NCBI GenBank assembly: GCA_047974805.1
Contig: JBKECS010000006.1
Span: 7,279 to 71,278 of the forward strand
Length of the DNA stretch: 64,000 nt
Origin: JAJXUB01 sp047974805
GTDB lineage: Bacteria; Actinomycetota; Actinomycetes; Actinomycetales; Dermatophilaceae
Direction of reading: 5' to 3'
A program made the translations under genes and the position numbers. Within the stretch, counting starts at the first letter, position 1; each line of letters begins with the position of its first letter. The notes under the pieces are model-generated. The model had not been told where the DNA came from, ran no database searches, and worked only from the letters and a program-made list of their open reading frames with translations. Of the stretch, positions 27,101 to 35,045 are shown piece after piece.

Positions 27101-28420
27101 TCGGTGGGGGAGGAGGTCCCACCATGCTCGTTCGCTGGCCGGGGCCGCCCCGACCACCCAGATACTCAACGCACCCGGAGGGCACCACACCGCCAGCTGG
27201 CCCACGATCGCATCGCCGACGCGGCGGCCCTGCCGATCTTCGCGCCCAGGATCGACGTTGGCCACGATGGCCAGAGCGCCACAGTCGCCGAGTTCGAGCA
27301 GGACCGGAGCCGCAGCGATGGTCGGTGTCTCTATGTGGGAGGAGCCGACGACGTCCACATGGGCCGGGACGGTGCCGGTCCCGATCCGGACGGTCAGCCA
27401 GTGTGGCGCGCCCGGTTCCCGACTCCATAGCCGGCGGTCGATGTCTCGAGCGCATTCGAGCACGGTCATCGGGTCGGGGGCGATCGTGTCCAAGGCTTCG
27501 CGCTCGGTGTCGATGGCGGTGTCGATGGCGGCTTGAGCCTCGTCGCGCCTTTCCTCGTATCGCGCTTGGGCGGTGGCCTGCCGGGCACGCGCGGCGCGCC
27601 GTTCGGTCCAGGTTGTCGACCAGCCGATCAACGGCCCCATGAGGGCGAAGGCGAGCAGTTGGGGACCCCACATCAGCGCCATGACCGCGGCTATCGGCAG
27701 CGGGATCAGAATGGGAATCCACGCTGTCCGTGCGGTCTGCTCAGGCAAGGGAGGGGTCGGGAGCGTCACCGGCACGGGTGGGGGAGGACGATGATCGACT
27801 GCTCCGCGGTGGACTCCAATGGTGCCGTCTCCGGGCGCCTCGATCGGGGCTGGAGCGCCCCTGCCCACGCGGACCTGCAACCGGGAGCGGCCCAGGAGGA
27901 CCTGCTGGCCCGGCTGGAGACGTGCGGTCAACTGCTCGGTGCCGTCCGGGCCCAGCACCCCATTCGTCGAGGAGTCGTCGATCAGGTCGATGCCGGACCC
28001 GGTGACAAGGACACGGGCGTGGCGGCGAGACATGGCCTGGTCGGCAATGACGAGGTGGCAAGAACCATCGCGTCCCACCCGATGCGTTCCTGGCGTCAGC
28101 CCGATCCCGTGGCCGGCGTCCGGTCCGGCGACGACGACGAGGCGGACCACGGCCCGGGTGACGCCGCCTGCGGCGGCGGTGCCTGCCGGGTCGGTGGCCA
28201 CAGGCGGCGTCGTGCCGAGGCTGAGCACGGCCCCATCGACCAACGGGGGCATGCCGAAGGGGGCGGTGAGTGGCAACGGCTGACCGTTGCAGCGCACCGA
28301 ACTCAGCGACGCGAGGCCGCCGGCTCGAAGAACCTGTGACAACGGGCACCCAAGGCCCCCCTCGACAACGAGATCGTGCCGGTGCCCGGATGGGTCGAGA
28401 ACGGTCAGGCGCAGCGGCAT
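24101..28420 (-). CDS. FHA-domain FtsK/SpoIIIE protein, EssC/EccC-like
   Basis: This 1,439-residue protein has an EssC-like layout. An N-terminal ubiquitin-like part is followed by an FHA domain (about 112-160; VGRDGSCHLVIA, MSRRHARV, STNG), two closely spaced membrane segments (about 234-268), and three FtsK/SpoIIIE ATPase modules. Module 1 has a canonical P-loop (GTTGSGKS, 651-658) and Walker B (LVIVIDE, about 754-760). Modules 2 and 3 have GGPGTGRTT (977-985) and GSPGSGRTT (1267-1275), with Arg replacing the P-loop Lys. EssC/EccC ATPases drive type VII secretion, but no WXG100, EccB/D/E or EsaA-type gene is in this window. It could serve an orphan or unlinked secretion system, or another DNA or protein pump. 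Confidence 0.88.
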   Translation of the reverse strand: MPLRLTVLDPSGHRHDLVVEGGLGCPLSQVLRAGGLASLSSVRCNGQPLPLTAPFGMPPLVDGAVLSLGTTPPVATDPAGTAAAGGVTRAVVRLVVVAGPDAGHGIGLTPGTHRVGRDGSCHLVIADQAMSRRHARVLVTGSGIDLIDDSSTNGVLGPDGTEQLTARLQPGQQVLLGRSRLQVRVGRGAPAPIEAPGDGTIGVHRGAVDHRPPPPVPVTLPTPPLPEQTARTAWIPILIPLPIAAVMALMWGPQLLAFALMGPLIGWSTTWTERRAARARQATAQARYEERRDEAQAAIDTAIDTEREALDTIAPDPMTVLECARDIDRRLWSREPGAPHWLTVRIGTGTVPAHVDVVGSSHIETPTIAAAPVLLELGDCGALAIVANVDPGREDRQGRRVGDAIVGQLAVWCPPGALSIWVVGAAPASERAWWDLLPHRAGRDLTDAQVLARLAERAAQRTAGGPVTGQHPVASSTDLLVIGPQPITEGTNHTPRAMADLIELAGNDSSLMVIALAGRSGPPTGCRAAIAIDETGGATITRRRRVSRSEESTETITEIGDLVLDQVGPAWTERLSRALAPLRPTDRPDGTVPPDRCRLIDLLQVDPADPQSLVDAWRSHAGIARIPIGVNAEGPQVIDLDTDGPHVLVGGTTGSGKSELLQTLVAALAITCSPEELSLVLVDYKGGAAFSGCRDLPHTVGLVTDLDADLANRALVSLGAELSRRERLLATFNATSWADYHAASHQDQMPLPRLVIVIDEFRLLIDELPAFVSGLIRLAAVGRSLGLHLIVATQRPGGAISPEIAANVNLRIALRVRDAMDSEQIIGTAHAAHLPPDLPGRAYASTQPTSQVLFQTAQVTGAKALAAPPLSVTVDSPAPRRTRGGDDQPREQVRSGAGTTDLDIIVGVTAQAAKLAQARPQPSPWLAPLPVSISVDHTLEQDVPDGVPLGLVDTPEQQSQGWFTWPPRETGGLAIIGGPGTGRTTASRTLLAGLGQAVIPTVGYAIDGGTGLHTCARLPWVGGVVPVGDLERLDRLLTRLRTEIAARQVELTDRGLPSVARWRDQDPLSAPARMVLLIDGWESFADSADPGQVDRTGDILTLLRQAATVDLHLVVTGGPALLTGRAARLSRTAIVLGRLDPMPAALAGLPSSTAAWSGTTATDGSTPALPEGRGRLIGTAATIQIAHLGQSPDASSQLAALADLAESAGPAGSINVPFTVPVLPTQLPLSTLRGVPAHPSAPSACAVDEDLHPCGFSPRSQRRLILGSPGSGRTTALTTLAVTAAGHGERAVLITTADVSYVLGTPLPEHLIVAPESDVGGGIAQLADTRETRRVHVLLDDADRLVGTPLEERILGLIRDDPDRFVVSAVAETGQLARLFRGLVVDVAAHRCGLLLGTHGPAESDVFGITNRRATGGVPGRGWLIDSGVATWVQVATPQ

Positions 28421-28459
28421 ACCTCGACCATATGGCGACGCTATGGAGCCCTCCGGAGG

Positions 28460-28468
28460 TTATCCACA
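28460..28468 (+). promoter_or_regulatory. DnaA-box 9-mer
   Basis: TTATCCACA is a perfect DnaA box. It lies in the 61-base gap between EF-G2 and the FHA-FtsK gene, directly after the palindrome CCTCCGGAGG. Confidence 0.4.
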
Positions 28469-28481
28469 GCAGCCCACCTGG

Positions 28482-30626
28482 CTAGCCGGTGGTTAGGCGG
28501 TCCTGGACCTGGGCCGGCACTGGGGCGTAGTAGGAGGGTGTGCGGGCGAACGATCCGGATCCGTGAGCCAGCGAGCGCAGCGAGGAGGTGTATCGGATCA
28601 GTTCCAGGGCAGGCACGTCGGCCCGGACCAGGGTTCGACCCTCCTCGTCGGCCGGTTCGGTGCCGCGGACTCGGCCCCGCCGGGTGGCCAGGTCGGACAA
28701 GATCGCCCCGACGTAGTCGTCGGCCACGGTGATGGCCACGTCGTCCATGGGCTCGAGCAATTGGATGCCGGCGGCATTGGCGGCATCCCGCAACGCCAAG
28801 GCACCGGCAACCTGGAATGCCGCGTCGGAGGAGTCGACACTGTGCGCCTTGCCGTCGACGAGTCGGACCCGGACATCGACCATCGGGTACCCGTTGACTC
28901 CCTTGTCCAGTTGAGCGCGTACCCCCTTCTCCACGCTCGGGATGAACTGTCGCGGCACGGCACCCCCGACGACCTCGTCGACGAACTCGAAGCCTCCGCC
29001 TTGGCCCAGTGGTTCGATGACGATGTGGCAGATCGCGTACTGCCCGTGCCCACCGGACTGTTTGACGTGCCGTCCGGTGCCCTTGGCCACGGCGCGCACG
29101 GTCTCGTGGACCGCGACCTTGACCGGCTCGGTCTCCACCTCGAGACCGCCCTTGGTGCGCAGGGTGTCCAGCAGCAGTTCGAGTTGCTGCTCGCCCATGG
29201 TCCACAGCACGAGTTGGTGGGTTTGCGGGTCCACGACGACCATAGCCGAGGGATGCTCGGCGGTCAGCCGAGCGAGTCCCTTGACCAGCTTGTCCTCGTC
29301 CTTGCTGCTGGCGGCCTTAATGGCCACGGGCAGGAGCGGATGGGGGAAGGACCACGGTTCGACAACGACAGGGGAGGTGGCAGCGGAGATGGTGTCGCCG
29401 GTTTCTGCCCCGCCCAGGTGGGCTACCGCGACGATGTCTCCGGCCCGCGCCTGCGTCACTGGCGTCAGAGTGGCGCCGAGCATCCGCGAGAGCGCTCCGG
29501 AGCGCTCGTCGAGGTCGTGGTCGGCGTGCCAGCCCGCATCCGCCTCATCCCCGGTGAACTGGGCCAAATGTCCCGAGATGTGCACTGGGGTCTCGGGGGT
29601 GAGAGTCCCGGCGAAGATCCGTAGCACGGACACGCGGCCGACGTAGCTGTCGCTGGTGGTCTTCAAGACCTGAGCGACTAGCGGCGCCTCGTCCGTGGGG
29701 TCGATGGTTGGTGCGGAACCGCCGTTGACCAGGTATGCCCGGGGCATGTGGTGTTCCGCCGGGGTGGGGAATCCACGGCAGATGAGCTCCAGAACCTCGG
29801 CAACACCGAGGCCATCCATCGGGCCGGCGGGGACCACGGGGTGGAACGCGGCCCGCGCAACGGCCTTTTCGAGGTCACCGACCAGGGTGTCGAAGCCAAC
29901 CTGCTCGCCGGACAGATACCTGTCCAGCAGCCCCTCGTCCTCGGACTCGGTGATGATGGCTTCGACGAGGGCCTCGCGCAGATCCGCGAACATCTTCGCG
30001 TCCTCATGGCTGGCCTGGAGGACGGTGCGGCGCTCGCCCGAGGCCGAACGCACGGTCCCGGACAACAGGGCGTGCACACCGCCGTCGGTGGGCACGTAGA
30101 GCGGATGGATTCCATCGCCGAAGGCGGACCGAGCATCGGCCACGGCCGCATCGAAGTCGGCGCGGGGCTGGTCCAGATGGGTCAGGACGAGCGCACGCGG
30201 CATACCGACGGCAGCACATTCCGACCAGAGCAGGCGGGTGGCCGGATCGATCCCGTCCACAGCGGAGATGACGAACAGGGCAGCATCCCCGCCGCGCAAC
30301 CCGGCGCGCAGGTCACCGACGAAGTCGGGCATGCCGGGGGTGTCGAGCAAGGTGAGTTGGACGGCGCCCGCCCCGGCGGTGAACGTGTCGTCGGCGATGT
30401 CGACGGTCGCGATGGACAACGCCACCGAATGGCCGAGGCGTTGCTCGGTCTCGGCATGGTCGGACACGGTGGTGCCGGCCGAGACCGAACCCAGCCGGTT
30501 GATGGTGCCGTTGGCCAGCAACAGTGCCTCGACGAGTGAGGTCTTTCCGGAGGCCCGCGGTCCGACAAGTACGACATTTCGGACGCGGGCCCGATCGACG
30601 CCGCTGTTGAGCGATCCTCCGGCCAT
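28482..30626 (-). CDS. fusA2: Elongation factor G-like protein EF-G2
   Basis: The 714-residue GTPase is the actinobacterial EF-G paralogue (Rv0120c type). The G1 motif is GPRASGKTS, G3 is DTPGM and G4 is THLD instead of NKxD. Domains II-V follow, including RGRVRGTEP in domain V. EF-G2 proteins bind ribosomes and GTP but are weak or inactive in translocation, so the role is unclear. I chose ATG 30626 because AGAAGG sits about 8 bases upstream; GTG 30635 would start inside the ribosome site. It is divergent from tadA. Confidence 0.9.
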   Translation of the reverse strand: MAGGSLNSGVDRARVRNVVLVGPRASGKTSLVEALLLANGTINRLGSVSAGTTVSDHAETEQRLGHSVALSIATVDIADDTFTAGAGAVQLTLLDTPGMPDFVGDLRAGLRGGDAALFVISAVDGIDPATRLLWSECAAVGMPRALVLTHLDQPRADFDAAVADARSAFGDGIHPLYVPTDGGVHALLSGTVRSASGERRTVLQASHEDAKMFADLREALVEAIITESEDEGLLDRYLSGEQVGFDTLVGDLEKAVARAAFHPVVPAGPMDGLGVAEVLELICRGFPTPAEHHMPRAYLVNGGSAPTIDPTDEAPLVAQVLKTTSDSYVGRVSVLRIFAGTLTPETPVHISGHLAQFTGDEADAGWHADHDLDERSGALSRMLGATLTPVTQARAGDIVAVAHLGGAETGDTISAATSPVVVEPWSFPHPLLPVAIKAASSKDEDKLVKGLARLTAEHPSAMVVVDPQTHQLVLWTMGEQQLELLLDTLRTKGGLEVETEPVKVAVHETVRAVAKGTGRHVKQSGGHGQYAICHIVIEPLGQGGGFEFVDEVVGGAVPRQFIPSVEKGVRAQLDKGVNGYPMVDVRVRLVDGKAHSVDSSDAAFQVAGALALRDAANAAGIQLLEPMDDVAITVADDYVGAILSDLATRRGRVRGTEPADEEGRTLVRADVPALELIRYTSSLRSLAHGSGSFARTPSYYAPVPAQVQDRLTTG

Positions 30627-30869
30627 GGCGGTCACCTTCTGAAGTCGGATGCCGGTGTGGCTTGGCCTTGCAAGCCGTCCCTGACGAACCTACTCCGATT
30701 CGTGGCGCAGTGGCCCTGGCGGCAGTGCCTTATGCGTCACGCCAGGAGCGTGTCTGGGTTAGGTCAAGGGGTGGTCAGCGGAGCGTCCAATCTTCGTAAA
30801 TTCTCGCCAGTGGCTGTGGATAGCCGCCGCGAGGCGGGTGCGGGTCTGCTTGTATCGAAGGAGTCACCG
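30627..30869. promoter_or_regulatory. Divergent region between EF-G2 and tadA
   Basis: About 240 bases separate the two divergent starts. A DnaA-box-like TGTGGATAG is at 30815-30823. GAAGGAG at 30857-30863 is the tadA ribosome site, 6 bases from GTG 30870. I see no clear -10 for either gene and no small ORF with support. Confidence 0.4.
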
Positions 30870-32150
30870 GTGCAACGCCGGGAGACGGTGACTATCGGAC
30901 AGGTTGGGGGCTTGTCGAACATGGAAGCTGTAGCGACGCTGGAAGCCGAGGTCAAGGAACTCATCCGTCGCAGCGGGCTGGACCCTGATCGTGACGCGGT
31001 GGCGGTGCATCGGCTGGTTCATGATGCCGTCGCGGACTGGGATGAGCGCGCGCTTGTGGACGGGACACGTGCGGTCGGTGACCCGGAATCGGTCGCCAAG
31101 TCACTGTGGGATGCGATTGTCGGTTTCGGCCCGCTTCAGCGGTACTTCGACGACCGCGACGTGGAGGAAATCTGGATCAACGAGCCGAGCAAGGTCTTCA
31201 TCGCCCGTGCGGGCGTCGCCGAACTCACGACGACGATCCTCACCCACGACGAGGTTCGGGACCTCGTCGAACGGATGCTCAAGGCCTCGGGGCGCCGGGT
31301 CGACCTGTCCAGTCCGTTCGTCGATGCGGTGCTCGCCGACGGGAGCCGTCTGCACGTGGTGATCCCCGATATCACCCGCGAGCACTGGATCGTCAACGTC
31401 CGAAAGTTCGTCGTCCGAGCCGACAGCCTTGACGATCTCATCGCTTTGGGAACATTGCCCAGGTCAGCCGCCCGCTTCCTCGACGCCGCGGTGGCTGCAG
31501 GTCTAAACATCCTCGTCGCCGGGGGCACCCAAGCAGGCAAAACCACGGTGTTGAACTGCCTTGCCGCAGCGATCCCGCCTCGCGAGCGGATCGTCACCGC
31601 AGAAGAGGTCTTCGAACTGCGCATCCCGCATCGCGATGTGGCCGCCATGCAGTGTCGCCAGCCGAGCCTGGAAGGCACCGGTGAGGTTCCCCTCCGGCGC
31701 CTGGTCAAGGAGGCGCTGCGGATGCGGCCGAGTCGGATCATCGTCGGTGAGGTGCGTCAGGCCGAGAGCATCGACCTGTTAATCGCGCTCAATTCCGGTT
31801 TGCCCGGGATGTGCACGGTGCATGCCAACTCCGCCCGTGAAGCCATCACCAAGATGTGCACCCTGCCGCTGCTCGCCGGGGAGAACGTCAGCAGCAAGTT
31901 CGTCGTGCCGACAGTGGCGAGTTCGATCGACCTCGTCGTGCACATCGCCTTGGACGCCGACGGCACACGACGGGTGCGGGAGATCGCGGCCATCCCCGGG
32001 CGCAGCGAAGGGGATGTCGTCGAGGTCGCCGACCTGTATGTCACCCGAGGCGACCGGCTGGTTCGTTCCCAAGGATTTCCACCGCACGAAGAACGGTTCA
32101 CCCGGGCCGGATTCGATGTGGCCGCGCTCCTGGCCCAGGATGCTGCGTGA
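30870..32150 (+). CDS. tadA: Tad pilus secretion ATPase TadA/CpaF
   Basis: The 426-residue type II/IV secretion ATPase powers assembly of Flp-type pili. It has an N-terminal domain with DAIVGFGPLQRYFDD, a Walker A AGGTQAGKTTVLNCL, an Asp box IVTAEEVFELRIPHRD, a Walker B region RPSRIIVGEVRQAESID and the His box TVHANSAREAI. GTG 30870 has a strong GAAGGAG 6 bases upstream; ATG 30921 would lose 17 residues. GTGA overlap couples it to tadB. It opens the main tad operon. Confidence 0.93.
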   Translation: MQRRETVTIGQVGGLSNMEAVATLEAEVKELIRRSGLDPDRDAVAVHRLVHDAVADWDERALVDGTRAVGDPESVAKSLWDAIVGFGPLQRYFDDRDVEEIWINEPSKVFIARAGVAELTTTILTHDEVRDLVERMLKASGRRVDLSSPFVDAVLADGSRLHVVIPDITREHWIVNVRKFVVRADSLDDLIALGTLPRSAARFLDAAVAAGLNILVAGGTQAGKTTVLNCLAAAIPPRERIVTAEEVFELRIPHRDVAAMQCRQPSLEGTGEVPLRRLVKEALRMRPSRIIVGEVRQAESIDLLIALNSGLPGMCTVHANSAREAITKMCTLPLLAGENVSSKFVVPTVASSIDLVVHIALDADGTRRVREIAAIPGRSEGDVVEVADLYVTRGDRLVRSQGFPPHEERFTRAGFDVAALLAQDAA

Positions 32151-33016
32151 CCGGGGTCCTGCTCGGCCTCGGTGTCGGAGTCGGGTTGTTCCTCATCTGG
32201 TGGTCAGCCTGGGTCCCGCCCGAACCATCCGAGCGCAGCAGGCATCGGCGCTCGTGGCGTTCCGTGCTGGCGGACGATCTGGCCGCGGCGGGCCATGATC
32301 AGCTGGGACCCCAGGCAGTGGTGGCCCTGTCCGGGATCGCCTTCGTCCTCGTGGGCGTCGGCGGGTATGCCATCACGTTGGTGCCGTCGATCGCCCTCGC
32401 CTTCGCCCTCATGGCCGGCTGGGCTCCGATAGCCCTGGTTCGCGGGCAGGCCCGGCGACGACGTAGCCGACTGCGTGACGTGTGGCCGGACGTGGTGGAC
32501 AACGTCACCTCGGCTGTGCGGGCCGGGATGGCGCTCCCGGAGGCCCTGGCCCAGCTGTCCGTCCGGGGTCCCGAGGAACTCCGGCCGGCCTTCGCCGCCT
32601 TCGCCATGGATTACCGGACGACCGGACGGTTCAACGACTGCCTCGACGCATTACGTGACCGCTTGGGCGACCCGGTCGGGGATCGGCTGGTGGAGTCCTT
32701 GCGCATCGCGCGCGAAGTAGGCGGTTCGGACCTGGGGGTGTTACTGCGAACCCTGTCCTCGTTCCTGCGTGAGGATGCACGGACCCGAACCGAATTGGAA
32801 GCGCGCCAGTCCTGGACGGTGAACGCGGCGCGGCTGGCCTCGGCCGCCCCATGGATCGTGCTCGCCATGTTGGCCACTCGCCCCGAATCGGTGGCTGCCT
32901 ACGCCACGAGTACTGGTGCCCTGATTCTCTTCACCGGCGGCGCCCTCACCCTGCTCGCCTACCGACTCATGGTGCGCATCGGACGACTGCCGGATGAGGA
33001 ACGGGTCCTGCGATGA
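32147..33016 (+). CDS. tadB: Tad pilus inner-membrane protein TadB
   Basis: The 289-residue protein is a GspF/T2SSF-family platform protein. N-terminal membrane segments (LGVGVGLFLIWWSAW, VALSGIAFVLVGVGGYAITL, SIALAFALMAGWAP) precede the cytoplasmic T2SSF domain with VRAGMALPEALAQLSVRGP and AREVGGSDLGVLLRTLSSFL. A C-terminal membrane pair ends the protein. GTG 32147 overlaps tadA by 4 bases. TadB works with TadC as the base for pilus extrusion. Confidence 0.9.
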   Translation: MTGVLLGLGVGVGLFLIWWSAWVPPEPSERSRHRRSWRSVLADDLAAAGHDQLGPQAVVALSGIAFVLVGVGGYAITLVPSIALAFALMAGWAPIALVRGQARRRRSRLRDVWPDVVDNVTSAVRAGMALPEALAQLSVRGPEELRPAFAAFAMDYRTTGRFNDCLDALRDRLGDPVGDRLVESLRIAREVGGSDLGVLLRTLSSFLREDARTRTELEARQSWTVNAARLASAAPWIVLAMLATRPESVAAYATSTGALILFTGGALTLLAYRLMVRIGRLPDEERVLR

Positions 33017-33945
33017 GCACCGGCGACCTTGCCCGGCTCGGGATTGTCCTCGGGCTGCTGGGAGGGCTCGGTCTGAGCCTGATCTGGCTTGGCCTGCCAC
33101 GTCATCGCCGTGCCGGCCTCTCCGGGCGGATCGACCCCTACCTCGCCGATCGGCCTCGGCCATCGAGGCTGCTCGCCCGCGAGCCTGGCTCCCGTTCGGG
33201 AGTATTCGTACTGGTGGCGCCGACGATGATCCGATGGGGCGTAGTGGTCGAGCGGGTGCTTGGCGGGGCGGAATCGGTCCGTCGCCGGTTGGTGAGAGCC
33301 GGGAGAACCCCCGATGTCGACAGTTTTCGCGCCGAGCAGGTGATGTGGGGAATTGCCGGAGCCCTCCTCGGCGGCCTGACCGCTGTGGTGCTCGGCAAGG
33401 GCGGATCGCCGGTCTCGGTGACCCTGTTCGCTGGGATCGGCCTGGGCGTCGGCGTCGTCGGTCGGGATATGCGGCTGAGCCATCAAGCGGGTCGGCGGGA
33501 ACAGCGTATCCTCGCGGAGTTCCCGACCGTGGCGGAGCTCCTCGCCCTGGCCGTTGCCGCCGGCGAAGGCACCGTGGGCGCCCTCGCCCGGGTATGCCGC
33601 CTTTCGCGAGGCGTGCTGTCCGAGGAACTCGGGGTGTGTTTGGCCGACGCCCGGGTCGGGTCGAGCCTGCCCGATGCATTGGCCGGCCTCGCCGACCGCA
33701 CTGGTCTGCCGAGCCTGGCCCGGTTTGTCGACGGCATCGTCGTCGCGGTGGAGCGGGGAACGCCGCTGGCAGAGGTGCTCCGGGCGCAAGCCCAGGACGT
33801 TCGAGACGACGGCCGACGTCAGCTGATGGAAGAGGGCGGGCGGAAGGAGATCTCCATGATGATTCCCGTCGTCTTCCTGATCCTTCCGATCACCGTGCTG
33901 TTCGCGGTGTACCCGGGTTTCTCCTTCCTCAGCTTCGACCTATGA
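33013..33945 (+). CDS. tadC: Tad pilus inner-membrane protein TadC
   Basis: The 310-residue second T2SSF-family platform protein has an N-terminal membrane segment (LARLGIVLGLLGGLGLSLIW), a central pair (VMWGIAGALLGGLTAVVLG and the following segment) and a T2SSF domain with LAVAAGEGTVGALARV and GLADRTGLPSLARFVDGI. The C-terminus ends in a membrane segment (MMIPVVFLILPITVLFAVYP). It overlaps tadB by 4 bases (ATGA). Confidence 0.9.
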   Translation: MSTGDLARLGIVLGLLGGLGLSLIWLGLPRHRRAGLSGRIDPYLADRPRPSRLLAREPGSRSGVFVLVAPTMIRWGVVVERVLGGAESVRRRLVRAGRTPDVDSFRAEQVMWGIAGALLGGLTAVVLGKGGSPVSVTLFAGIGLGVGVVGRDMRLSHQAGRREQRILAEFPTVAELLALAVAAGEGTVGALARVCRLSRGVLSEELGVCLADARVGSSLPDALAGLADRTGLPSLARFVDGIVVAVERGTPLAEVLRAQAQDVRDDGRRQLMEEGGRKEISMMIPVVFLILPITVLFAVYPGFSFLSFDL

Positions 33946-33979
33946 CCACGCCATGGCACATGTGAAAGGCCCCTCAGCA

Positions 33980-34186
33980 ATGATCCATCTAATAGCCCTG
34001 AGCGTACGACTGCAGCAGTCGGTCAACCGTCTTCGCCGACCGGCCAGTTCCGAGCGCGGCGATGTTCCCGGTTGGGTCATGGTCACGCTGATGACCGCGG
34101 GCATCGTCGCGGTCTTGTGGACCCTCGCGGGCACCAGGCTGGAGCAGCTGTTCAACCAAGCCATGGACCAGGTCAGCGGGCCGTGA
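33980..34186 (+). CDS. Flp-like small pilin candidate
   Basis: The 68-residue protein has a basic N-terminus, a cleavage-like SERGD site and one hydrophobic helix (WVMVTLMTAGIVAVLWTLAG) with an amphipathic tail (LEQLFNQAMDQV). Size and place after tadC fit the major Flp-type pilin. The usual Glu at +5 after the cleavage Gly is absent (DVPGW). ATG 33980 has GAAAGG about 10 bases upstream; ATG 33953 has none. GTGA overlap joins it to tadE. Processing would need a prepilin peptidase, which is not in this window. Confidence 0.72.
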   Translation: MIHLIALSVRLQQSVNRLRRPASSERGDVPGWVMVTLMTAGIVAVLWTLAGTRLEQLFNQAMDQVSGP

Positions 34187-34626
34187 GCGGCAGCGCCCCC
34201 GGACGCGCAGAGGAGCGCGGTGCCGCGGTGGCAGGCAAGCAGAGAATGCTGGAGGTGCGGGAGCGGGGCGCCGCCGTGGCGGACTTCGCCATGACCTCCG
34301 GCCTGCTCACACTCCTCTTCGTCGTCGTCCTTCAGTTGGGCTTCGCCCTGCACATCCGCAACACATTGACCTCATGCGCTTCGGAGGGAGCCAGAGTTGG
34401 TGCTCGACTCGGCTCTGGTCCTGCCGCCGGCGCTCAGCGCACCCGCGAGGTCATCGCTGAATCGTTGCGTCCTTCGTATGCCGAGGACGTGAGCGCGCAT
34501 CAGGGCACAGTCGGCGGGACCGCAATCGTCGTGGTGACCGTCGTGGCTCCGCTGCCGATGTTTGGCCCGTTCGGGCCCGGCAAGGCATTGACCGTGACCG
34601 GGCGGGCCTATGAGGAGGGGCAGTGA
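34183..34626 (+). CDS. tadE: TadE-like pseudopilin
   Basis: The 147-residue protein has a TadE-type prepilin segment: ERGAAVADFAMTSGLLTLLF, with a hydrophobic helix and an acidic residue (Asp) at +5 after the Gly. The conserved NTLTSCASEGARVGAR segment follows. A 37-residue leader precedes the pilin part, so the true start may be ATG at about 34,246. GTG 34183 gives a 4-base overlap with the pilin gene. Confidence 0.82.
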   Translation: MSGSAPGRAEERGAAVAGKQRMLEVRERGAAVADFAMTSGLLTLLFVVVLQLGFALHIRNTLTSCASEGARVGARLGSGPAAGAQRTREVIAESLRPSYAEDVSAHQGTVGGTAIVVVTVVAPLPMFGPFGPGKALTVTGRAYEEGQ

Positions 34627-35045
34627 GGGACGAACGCGGCAGCGCTGTGGTGGAGTTCGTTGTTCTCGGCGTGGTGTTGCTCATTCCGTTGACCTACTTG
34701 GTGATGACGCTGGCGCGGGTGGAGGCTGCGGCCTTCGCGGTGACTTCGGCGTCGCGTGAGGCCGGACGGGCGTTCGTTACGGCCGCGAATGCGGACGACG
34801 GCCGACAACGGGCCATGGCCGCCGCCCAGCTGGCCTTTGTGGACCATCGGTTCCCCGACGGGGTCGTTACGGTGCGCTGCGAGGCCGATCCGTGCCTGGC
34901 GCCGGAGGCTCGGGTCCACGTGGCCGCCTCTGTTGATGTTCCCCTGCCCCTCGTGCCGGCCGTCGCCCGCCAGGTCGTCCCCCTTCAGGTCCCGGTCAGG
35001 ACGGACTATGTGGCCGTCGTTGACCGTTTCCGTGAACAGCCATGA
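34623..35045 (+). CDS. tadF: TadF-like pseudopilin
   Basis: The 140-residue protein starts MRDERGSAVVEFVVLGVVLL, a textbook TadE/F signal with Gly followed by Glu at +5. The periplasmic part holds Cys residues (VTVRCEADPCL) that may form a disulphide. It overlaps tadE by GTGA and the next gene by 4 bases. Confidence 0.82.
   Translation: MRDERGSAVVEFVVLGVVLLIPLTYLVMTLARVEAAAFAVTSASREAGRAFVTAANADDGRQRAMAAAQLAFVDHRFPDGVVTVRCEADPCLAPEARVHVAASVDVPLPLVPAVARQVVPLQVPVRTDYVAVVDRFREQP

Noticed and set aside
30657..30869. N-terminal extension of tadA
   Set aside because: GTG 30870 has an ideal ribosome site and matches the family N-terminus. The upstream codons look like intergenic DNA.
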